Assembly (NCBI GenBank): GCA_003278425.1
Contig: QCFE01000006.1
Location: 1-64,000, forward strand
Source: Prochlorococcus sp. AG-363-B11
Lineage (GTDB): Bacteria; Cyanobacteriota; Cyanobacteriia; PCC-6307; Cyanobiaceae
DNA length: 64,000 bases
Reading direction: 5' to 3'
In this document: piece by piece, positions 57,485-64,000 of the stretch
Position numbering within the stretch: the stretch's first letter is position 1
Layout of the letters: each line of letters opens with the position of its first letter
Notes under the pieces: generated by a model
What the model was told of the DNA's origin: nothing
Seen by the model: the letters and a program-made list of their open reading frames with translations, nothing else
Database searches by the model: none
Made by a program: the position numbers and the translations under genes

Positions 57485-59278
57485 ATGGAATTTCAGGATT
57501 TTCAAAGAGTTAAGCGTCTTGGTCGCTACCTTCAGAAGGATAAAAAGCGATTATTAATAATTCTATTTTTGCTTCTCCCTCTGTCCTTTGCTGGTGCAAT
57601 TCAACCTTTATTAGTTGGACAAGCAATCAGTGTTTTAAAGGGTGAAGCTGCTTTCTCATGGCTAAGTGCTTTGCCTATGCAAGATGCAATTAGGGTTTTG
57701 ATAATTCTTTTACTGATTTCTGTACTTATCCGCTTGGCACTCCAGGGATTCCAGTCATATAATATTCAATCTGTTGGTCAAAGTTTAACAGCTCGAATAA
57801 GGAAAGATTTATTCTCTCATTCAATTAACCTTTCATTGAGGTATCACGATTCAATGCCTGTAGGTAAATTGCTTACAAGGCTAACAAGTGATGTAGATGC
57901 ACTATCTGAAGTCTTTGGAAGTGGAGCTGTTGGAGTTCTTGCAGATATTGTTACTTTAATTGTAATCTCAATTACAATGCTTTTAATTGATTGGAAATTA
58001 GGATTATTACTTTTAACTACACAAATACCGGTAACTCTTTTTGTTCTTTGGTTGCAGAAGAGGTATAGAAGATCTAATTATCGAGTTCGAGAAGAGCTTT
58101 CTGAGCTCAATGCTGACTTTCAAGAAAATCTTCAAGGCATTGAGGTTGTTCAGATGTTTAGAAGACAAGGAGTAAATGCCAGACGCTTCAATCAAACTGG
58201 GATTGCCTATCGAAATGCTGTAAACAGTATTATCTTTTATGACAGCAGCATATCTGCTTTTATTGAATGGGTTTCTTTGGCTGTGGTTGCATTAGTAATT
58301 GCTTTGGGTGGATGGTTAGTTACAGCTGGCTCGATGGGCTTAGGTACCTTGACAGCATTTATTCTTTATTCACAGAGGCTTTTTGAGCCTTTGCGTCAGC
58401 TTGCAGAAAGATTTACGCAAATACAAGGAGGATTAACCGCAGTTGAAAGAATTGGTGAATTATTAGAAGAAGATATTGAGATATTAGATGTCAAAGGAGA
58501 TAATCGGAACGCAAGTTCAAAAAGTTCAAAAAAATCTTGCTTTGGTGAAGTCGTTTTTGAAAATGTTAGTTTTCACTATAGACCTGACGATCAGATAATC
58601 AGTGATCTTAGCTTTAGGATTGATCCAGGAGAGCATGTAGCACTTGTTGGACCAACTGGATCAGGGAAAACAACATTAATTAGATTATTGTGCAGATTGT
58701 ATGAGCCTCAAGAGGGAAGGATTCTTATTGATGGAGTAGACATAAAGGAGATACCTTTGTCTAATTTAAGAAGAGAAATAGGTGTAGTCCTTCAAGACAC
58801 TTTTTTATTTAGTGGAAATGTCGCAGATAATCTTAGGCTGGATTCATCTATTACCGATGAACGATTGGCTCAAATATGTCATGAGTTAGGTTTAGGAGCA
58901 TTGTTGGATAGATTTCCAAATGGATTGAAAACTTTGTTAAGAGAGAGAGGCGGAAATATCTCTTCAGGAGAGAGGCAGTTGCTATCTGTTGCTCGGGTAG
59001 CTATTCGTAGTCCAAAAATCTTGATAATGGATGAAGCAACAGCATTTATGGATCCATCAACTGAAGCAACATTGCAAAGAGATTTGGATAGGTTGCTTGA
59101 AAAGAGAACAGCTTTGGTCATTGCACATCGTCTTGCCACAATTGAATCCTCAGATCGCATTTTGGTAATGAAAAAAGGAAAACTAATAGAACAAGGGAAT
59201 CATAAAGCTCTTATCTCTCAAGGGGGGTTATATGCTCAGCTGGCAAAATTGCAGGAGGAAGGACTTGCCAAATTTTGA
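57485..59278 (+). CDS. ABC exporter, fused membrane and ATPase domains (MsbA/MdlB-like)
   Basis: 597 residues. Six membrane spans occupy about 20-310 (LIILFLLLPLSFAGAIQPLL onward), followed by the ATPase with Walker A GPTGSGKTT at 389-397, the Q-loop in VVLQDTFLFSGN, signature ISSGERQLLSVARV and Walker B ILIMDEATAF. It is a half-transporter that should dimerise. Substrate (lipid, drug or other) is unknown. It lies 4 bases after hisG, probably by compact genome packing. Confidence 0.9.
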   Translation: MEFQDFQRVKRLGRYLQKDKKRLLIILFLLLPLSFAGAIQPLLVGQAISVLKGEAAFSWLSALPMQDAIRVLIILLLISVLIRLALQGFQSYNIQSVGQSLTARIRKDLFSHSINLSLRYHDSMPVGKLLTRLTSDVDALSEVFGSGAVGVLADIVTLIVISITMLLIDWKLGLLLLTTQIPVTLFVLWLQKRYRRSNYRVREELSELNADFQENLQGIEVVQMFRRQGVNARRFNQTGIAYRNAVNSIIFYDSSISAFIEWVSLAVVALVIALGGWLVTAGSMGLGTLTAFILYSQRLFEPLRQLAERFTQIQGGLTAVERIGELLEEDIEILDVKGDNRNASSKSSKKSCFGEVVFENVSFHYRPDDQIISDLSFRIDPGEHVALVGPTGSGKTTLIRLLCRLYEPQEGRILIDGVDIKEIPLSNLRREIGVVLQDTFLFSGNVADNLRLDSSITDERLAQICHELGLGALLDRFPNGLKTLLRERGGNISSGERQLLSVARVAIRSPKILIMDEATAFMDPSTEATLQRDLDRLLEKRTALVIAHRLATIESSDRILVMKKGKLIEQGNHKALISQGGLYAQLAKLQEEGLAKF

Positions 59279-59839
59279 TTGGAGATGCATGAGTCAATGA
59301 TTAGAAAAGTAGGGCAAGGGAAAATAAGCCTCATGGGTTGGGCGAATAATTCCCATCCTTCTAATGATTTCCAAGAAATCTATGGAGTAGGAGCTCGAGA
59401 ATGTATTTCTAAATCGGAAAAATTTAAATTTGTCTTCAGTCAGTCTAAGCAGCTTGACTTGATTGAACTTGAACAGTTACTTCAATCTGTGGGTTGGAGT
59501 AGAAGACCAATGAGAAGAGTTCAAAAAGCCTTGGATAATAGCTTGCTCAAGGTTGGACTATGGCAACATGATTCAAAATTTCCCAGATTAGTAGGTTTTG
59601 CTAGATGTACAGGTGATGGTGTCCTTCATGCAACAGTCTGGGATGTTGCTATTCACCCTGTATATCAAGGTTTTGGATTAGGAAAAGAGTTAATGGCTTA
59701 TGTCCTTCGAAGTCTTAAAGAAATGAATATCGAAAGAGTTGTTCTTTTTGCTGATCCAGGAGTTATAAGCTTTTATAAAAGTCAAGGTTGGACTCTTGAA
59801 CCGAAGGGATATCGGTGCGGATTTTGGTATGCAAATTAG
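59279..59839 (+). CDS. GNAT-family N-acetyltransferase
   Basis: 186 residues. The acetyl-CoA-binding motif VWDVAIHPVYQGFGLGKELM near 120-139 and a following VVLFADPGVISFYKSQGWTL segment are typical of GNAT enzymes. It begins directly after the ABC gene stop; TTG at 59279 or ATG at 59285 or 59297 could start it. Substrate is unknown. Confidence 0.8.
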   Translation: MEMHESMIRKVGQGKISLMGWANNSHPSNDFQEIYGVGARECISKSEKFKFVFSQSKQLDLIELEQLLQSVGWSRRPMRRVQKALDNSLLKVGLWQHDSKFPRLVGFARCTGDGVLHATVWDVAIHPVYQGFGLGKELMAYVLRSLKEMNIERVVLFADPGVISFYKSQGWTLEPKGYRCGFWYAN

Positions 59840-59852
59840 TTTTAGTTAATCC

Positions 59853-60569
59853 TTAGCTTTTTTGATTTGAATAATATTTCTTTGCTAAGTTGGTTGGCTG
59901 TTCACCCTTCTTCCACCTATTTATTAAACTTGCATTTTTGATTGCATTCGTAAATATATTGCTTCTAATATACTTCCGAGAGCTTGTTATCAGCTTTGAG
60001 CCTATTCTCTTAAGTTTTGTTTTTTTACTTAGGCGAATACTTATGTCAATGTCTTCCATAATAGGAATATTTTTGTAACCTCCTATCTCAAAATACAGCT
60101 CTTTGCTGATTAAGAGACCTTGATCACCATAAGGCTTTTGGAAAATACTGCTTCTAATAAATACTGCTAATTCAAGCAAGAACCAGGAGAAACCTGTTTT
60201 TTCAATTTTGAAATCAAAGAACCATGCATATGCTTTATTAAACTCTTTATTGATTATTTGCGCTACTTTCCAACCCCAACAATTTTCCAACCTGGAGTCT
60301 GCATGTAAAAATAGCAGCCATTCACCTGATGCTTTACTTGCTCCATTATGTAGTTGAAACCCCCTACTCTTTGTGTCGTTTTTAATTATTTTTGCGCCTC
60401 CTATCATTGCAATTAATTCAGTTAGGTCTGAACTCTTGCAATCACTAATTATTAATTCAAATTGATGCGGGTAAAAGTTAATATCTGCCAATAAGAGAGG
60501 AAGTCTTTCCGCTTCGTTAATTGTAGGGATGATAATACTAAGCACTTTATTTGCCTTTACTAGTACCAT
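59853..60569 (-). CDS. Family 2 glycosyltransferase (TIGR04283-like)
   Basis: 238 residues, GT-A fold: LSIIIPTINEAERLPLLLAD near the start, IISDCKSSDLTELI, the acidic FLHADSRLE metal site near 92-100, and KPYGDQGLLISKELYFEIGG followed by PIMEDIDISIRL, hallmarks of the TIGR04283 group, named for a link to arsenosugar synthesis. It overlaps the upstream DUF2064 gene by 10 bases. The substrate is inferred from the family name only. Confidence 0.82.
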   Translation of the reverse strand: MVLVKANKVLSIIIPTINEAERLPLLLADINFYPHQFELIISDCKSSDLTELIAMIGGAKIIKNDTKSRGFQLHNGASKASGEWLLFLHADSRLENCWGWKVAQIINKEFNKAYAWFFDFKIEKTGFSWFLLELAVFIRSSIFQKPYGDQGLLISKELYFEIGGYKNIPIMEDIDISIRLSKKTKLKRIGSKLITSSRKYIRSNIFTNAIKNASLINRWKKGEQPTNLAKKYYSNQKS

Positions 60570-61201
60570 AACTCTAGATCAGATAATCGATCTAGATCCG
60601 ATTTTTTGTTAATTAGCTTATATTTTATTCCTTCCATGTTAGCTTTCTTAATTGTCTCTTGGAAAACAGAGTTTGAACCCCACTGGATGCCTGAGAAAGG
60701 CCATGAAATGATTGAGCGAAGAATGTTTCTTGAAAAGCCTATGAGCCAGTATCCTCCATCTTTTGCAGGGCCAATTACTATTTCATCTCTAGCTAAATAA
60801 TCTATAGCATAGGTAATGTCATGTTCAGAAAGATCTGGAACATCTGTGCCTATGAAAAGAATGTCCCGAAGTTTTTGCGAGTTTGATGCTTTTTCTCTTT
60901 GGGCTAAAACGAGTTGGCGCTTCATTTTTAGTCCAAGGCTTCCTTTTCCTTGGCACCCTGCTTGAGATATTCCAGAAGCTTTTGCCCAGAGTGAAATTTT
61001 TTTGCTACCAATTCCTTCTACAGCTAATTTAATGTCAATGAGCCTCTTATCTAGAAGACTTTTTGCTACAGCAAGTGTGTGATTAGTTAACTTTCTTTGT
61101 ATTGCAGCAGCTCTATGAGCTCCTATGCCTTGAGAAAGCCTCTTTTTACATCTATTTGGCGCTGGCCACCGAGTCATGATAATAAGAAGAGGTTTTCTCA
61201 T
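60560..61201 (-). CDS. DUF2064 / TIGR04282-like nucleotidyl- or glycosyl-transferase
   Basis: 213 residues. It has the N-terminal motif LLIIMTRWPAPNRCKKRLSQ, FIGTDVPDLSEHDITYAIDY and IVIGPAKDGGYWLIGFSRNI, characteristic of DUF2064/TIGR04282. This family commonly pairs with TIGR04283, as here, where the two genes overlap by 10 bases and probably form an operon. Confidence 0.82.
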   Translation of the reverse strand: MRKPLLIIMTRWPAPNRCKKRLSQGIGAHRAAAIQRKLTNHTLAVAKSLLDKRLIDIKLAVEGIGSKKISLWAKASGISQAGCQGKGSLGLKMKRQLVLAQREKASNSQKLRDILFIGTDVPDLSEHDITYAIDYLARDEIVIGPAKDGGYWLIGFSRNILRSIISWPFSGIQWGSNSVFQETIKKANMEGIKYKLINKKSDLDRLSDLELWY

Positions 61202-61495
61202 GTATATAGTTTTGTTTGGACTTGTTTAGGAATGGATTCGTTGAAAATAAGCTTTCAGTAAAACTTGCGATTGATTTTGTGATTATTGAGATTACTTATA
61301 CTGATTTTTCATTTTATCCTGCATAGCTTTAATAAGCTTCTTTAATGGGTGTTTTTGCTCCATTTTTCTTGATTGCTTTGTTAGAGCCACTTTAGAGGAG
61401 ATTCTGTATGTCAAAAAACCTGGTTTTCTGATTTATGAATGCTTAATTTGATAACCACGTTTAGATTCATCCTCTGATTAGGAGAATCTGGACTA
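61202..61495. other. 294-base intergenic region before dnaA
   Basis: AT-rich divergent region between the DUF2064 gene and dnaA. I saw no cluster of TTATCCACA-type DnaA boxes and no long reading frame; the dnaA promoter presumably lies here. The sequence AGGAGAATCTGG near 61480-61491 supplies the dnaA ribosome site. It does not look like a replication origin. Confidence 0.5.
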
Positions 61496-62887
61496 ATGCG
61501 TGAAGAGTCTTGGGAAAAGGTTCAGAGTTCGTTAAAGAAAAATTTAAGTAAGCCGTCATATGAAACATGGATTCGTCCTACTCAATTCAGCAGCTTCGAA
61601 AATGGAGAGTTAACTTTAATTGCTCCTAATAGTTTCTCGAGTGCTTGGTTGAGAAATAATTACTCACAAACAATTCAAGAAACAGCTGAAGAGATTTTTG
61701 GAGAACCTGTCACTGTGAATGTAAAGGTAAAAGAGATATCAGAGCCCCCTAATGACTCTTATACTCCTTCTAATTCAAGAAGTTCCACTGTTGTTTCTTC
61801 TGATACCCCTGTCGGAAAATTAGGCAGTAAAATTCCTAATCTTGCTAAAAAATCAGGCCCCTTACTTAATTTGAGATATGTTTTTAATAGATTTGTTGTG
61901 GGTCCTAATAGTCGTATGGCTCATGCGGCTGCGATGGCTGTGGCAGAAGCCCCAGGTCGTGAATTTAACCCTTTGTTTATATGTGGAGGGGTTGGGCTTG
62001 GAAAAACCCATTTAATGCAGGCAATAGGCCATTACCGTATGGAGATTGACCCTGCTGCGAAAGTTGCTTATGTTTCAACTGAAACGTTTACGAATGATTT
62101 GATTCTTGCTATTAGGCAAGATCGTATGCAGTCTTTTCGAGATAGATATAGAGCTGCAGATTTAATACTTGTAGATGATATTCAGTTTATTGAAGGTAAA
62201 GAGTATACCCAGGAAGAATTTTTTCATACTTTTAATGCTTTACATGATGCAGGGAGTCAAATTGTTCTTGCTAGTGATCGCCCCCCTAGCCAGATACCTC
62301 GACTTCAAGAACGTTTAATGTCTAGATTCTCAATGGGATTAATTGCGGATATTCAGGCACCTGACTTGGAAACAAGGATGGCAATTTTACAGAAGAAGGC
62401 TGAGCAAGAACGAGTGGGGCTACCTCGAGACCTTATTCACTTCATAGCAGGACGGTTCACTTCAAATATTCGTGAGCTGGAAGGAGCTTTAACTAGAGCA
62501 ATTGCCTTTGCTTCTATTACAGGTTTGCCTATGACAGTTGACTCCATAGCACCGATGTTAGATCCAAATGGCCAGGGAGTTGAAGTTACTCCTAGACAAG
62601 TATTGGATAAGGTTGCAGAAGTCTTTCAAGTAACTTCAGATGAGATGAAGAGTGCAAGTAGACGTCGACCTGTGAGTCAAGCAAGGCAGGTAGGTATGTA
62701 CCTAATGCGTCAAGGAACGAATCTTAGTTTACCTCGAATAGGCGATGCTTTTGGTGGGAAAGATCATACTACAGTTATGTATGCTATAGAGCAAGTCGAA
62801 AAGAAGTTGTCGAGTGACCCCAAAATTGCCAGTCAGGTTCAGAAAGTTAGAGATTTATTGCAGATAGATTCCCGAAGAAAACATTGA
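61496..62887 (+). CDS. dnaA: Chromosomal replication initiator DnaA
   Basis: AAA+ ATPase opening the replication origin. The 463 residues show domain I ([20 protein letters not shown]), a variable Ser-rich linker (about 80-120), Walker A GGVGLGKT at 164-171, Walker [19 protein letters not shown] and the C-terminal DNA-binding [16 protein letters not shown]. dnaN is not adjacent, as is usual in Prochlorococcus, and its surrounding sequence shows no obvious origin. Confidence 0.97.
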   Translation: MREESWEKVQSSLKKNLSKPSYETWIRPTQFSSFENGELTLIAPNSFSSAWLRNNYSQTIQETAEEIFGEPVTVNVKVKEISEPPNDSYTPSNSRSSTVVSSDTPVGKLGSKIPNLAKKSGPLLNLRYVFNRFVVGPNSRMAHAAAMAVAEAPGREFNPLFICGGVGLGKTHLMQAIGHYRMEIDPAAKVAYVSTETFTNDLILAIRQDRMQSFRDRYRAADLILVDDIQFIEGKEYTQEEFFHTFNALHDAGSQIVLASDRPPSQIPRLQERLMSRFSMGLIADIQAPDLETRMAILQKKAEQERVGLPRDLIHFIAGRFTSNIRELEGALTRAIAFASITGLPMTVDSIAPMLDPNGQGVEVTPRQVLDKVAEVFQVTSDEMKSASRRRPVSQARQVGMYLMRQGTNLSLPRIGDAFGGKDHTTVMYAIEQVEKKLSSDPKIASQVQKVRDLLQIDSRRKH

Positions 62888-62902
62888 TTCATTTAGGCAT
62901 TC

Positions 62903-64000
62903 TTATTGACTTTGGCTGGCAAAATTAAACGGGTTTTGATCAAAACGGTTCCTGATTGGGATGGGAGGTCCTTGAGTAGGCCCATCGAGCTGAGCAGTTT
63001 CTTCTAGGGCTTTTCTAAAAGCTCTTGCAGAAAGTAGAGGCATGTCTCTTGGTACTGATACTCGATCTCTTAGGTATCTTAGGCCTAACGCACTTCCTAT
63101 GCTAGGTGTAAAGGTTTGCTGCAGAATCATTTTGCTAAGAGCTGCTCTTAAGGGCTGATCAAACAATTCATCATCTAAAGGATTAACCTTTTTTATTTGA
63201 TTCCGATGCTTTAAAACTCTCTTTAAAGCAATTTTAGCGGGAGTATCTATTTTGTTAGGTTGATAGGTGGATTCCTGCTTGTCAAGTCCATACCCGATGT
63301 CAATTTGATGCGACAGTGATTTTTGGTGTTTGTTGTTATCTGACCAGCATCCACCCATCTGAGGTGGTAAGTCATGGGCATGAGTGTGGAAATCTCCTTG
63401 TGTGCCTCTGTATTCATCAAGTTGCTCAAGTGCCTTAAACCAGGTGTCAATATTTGAGAACTCTTTTCTTAGCTCAAAACCTTTGTAGTATGTCAAAGAA
63501 GCATTCATCCTTTCTAAATATGGGATAAAAATGGCATCAATACTGCCTGGCAGAGATTGTGACGAATTTGCAATAGAAGGATCGATCCATTTGGATGTTG
63601 TAGTTGCTAGGCAATCGTCTACTTCCTGCGCTATTAATTTGAATTGGCCTTCTCTTCTTAGTGCCTGTCCTTTATTAAAAGATGGATTACATAACCAGAT
63701 GCACCAAGCTCTAAATAATTTTCTTTCTAAATAACGCAAGTTTAGAATTTCTGGCTTTTGAAGTGGCATACCTAAAGGTCCGAAAACCTTTTCAAGGTTT
63801 ATAAGAATTTGATCACTCTCTGTAATAAGTTCATTATCTAGCTCTATCGCAGGGAAAATACCAGAAGGGACTTTACGCAAGTACCAATCTTCTTTTTCTC
63901 CATAGCATCTCATTGTTACTTTTCTTACTTGGTAAGGAATTCTCTTCCACTCAAGCCACAGCCAAATTTTTTGACAATATGGACACCATGCATGCTTATC
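62903..64000 (-). CDS. Glutathione S-transferase-like protein, 5' end cut by window edge
   Basis: The reading frame stays open past the first ATG at 63913 to base 64000. The upstream codons give HAWCPYCQKIWLWLEWKRIP, a thioredoxin/glutaredoxin-like CPYC motif at the start of a GST N-terminal domain, followed by KVPSGIFPAIELDNELITES. So the Met at 63913 is internal and the true start lies beyond the window. The remaining C-terminal part is helical with a long extra domain (HAHDLPPQMGGCW). It converges on dnaA. Confidence 0.8.
   Translation of the reverse strand, partial: DKHAWCPYCQKIWLWLEWKRIPYQVRKVTMRCYGEKEDWYLRKVPSGIFPAIELDNELITESDQILINLEKVFGPLGMPLQKPEILNLRYLERKLFRAWCIWLCNPSFNKGQALRREGQFKLIAQEVDDCLATTTSKWIDPSIANSSQSLPGSIDAIFIPYLERMNASLTYYKGFELRKEFSNIDTWFKALEQLDEYRGTQGDFHTHAHDLPPQMGGCWSDNNKHQKSLSHQIDIGYGLDKQESTYQPNKIDTPAKIALKRVLKHRNQIKKVNPLDDELFDQPLRAALSKMILQQTFTPSIGSALGLRYLRDRVSVPRDMPLLSARAFRKALEETAQLDGPTQGPPIPIRNRFDQNPFNFASQSQ

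Noticed and set aside
61202-61495. Replication origin upstream of dnaA
   Set aside because: No cluster of DnaA boxes and no neighbouring dnaN; only one poor match (ATAACCACG).

Overview
The window is AT-rich, tightly packed chromosomal sequence from a marine alpha-cyanobacterium, almost certainly a Prochlorococcus, probably a low-light-adapted type. Evidence: a complete alpha-carboxysome cluster (csoS1, form IA Rubisco cbbL/cbbS, csoS2, csoSCA, csoS4A/B, a csoS1E-type shell protein, acRAF) with csoS1D nearby; both the light-independent (chlL/B/N) and light-dependent (por) protochlorophyllide reductases; psaM, psb27, a ferrochelatase with a chlorophyll-binding-like tail; and the cyanobacterial alkane pair (ADO and AAR). 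I saw no tRNA, rRNA, CRISPR array, insertion sequence or prophage. The only recombinase is a solitary tyrosine recombinase set among housekeeping genes.

Layout. 0-9 kb: argB, ssb, cobK, cutA, a PfkB kinase, purA, psb27 and proS. 9-20 kb: ppa, an ArsC-like protein, lepB, a degenerate dihydroorotase, a two-domain histidine phosphatase, a CPBP protease, an FtsL-like protein with ftsI, and tal. 20-31 kb: a geranylgeranyl-reductase-like enzyme, frr, pyrH, cobO, the recombinase, hemH, ilvB, a Tab2-type protein and an S1-type protein. 31-38 kb: creatininase-like protein, ADO, AAR, accA and a short-chain dehydrogenase (a fatty acid/hydrocarbon block), trpF and a site-2-protease homologue. 38-45 kb: a small secreted protein, a lipoate ligase family protein, psaM, por, and chlN-chlB-chlL facing por. 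45-55 kb: csoS1D and rdgB, then the carboxysome cluster. 55-64 kb: RidA, gloB, hisG, an ABC exporter, a GNAT enzyme, two overlapping glycosyltransferases, dnaA and a glutathione-transferase-like gene running off the right edge.

How it fits together: the 45.8-55.2 kb block builds the carbon-fixing microcompartment. The 39.6-45.2 kb block supplies chlorophyll precursor and a photosystem I subunit. The 32.3-35.9 kb block links acetyl-CoA carboxylation to fatty aldehyde and alkane formation.

Most genes are ordinary core genes. The less expected signals are structural: a perfect 16-bp-arm terminator-like hairpin inside the lipoate ligase gene; strong hairpins at the csoS1/cbbL, cbbL/cbbS and cbbS/csoS2 junctions; a 116-nt region of nested complementary segments ahead of pyrH; inverted repeats ahead of chlN and of a helix-turn-helix-like gene; a site-2-protease homologue whose HExxH motif reads RExxH; and a possible gene relic ahead of csoS1. 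I did not find a clearly new multi-gene system. Organism and gene assignments rest on reading the translations, not on database searches.
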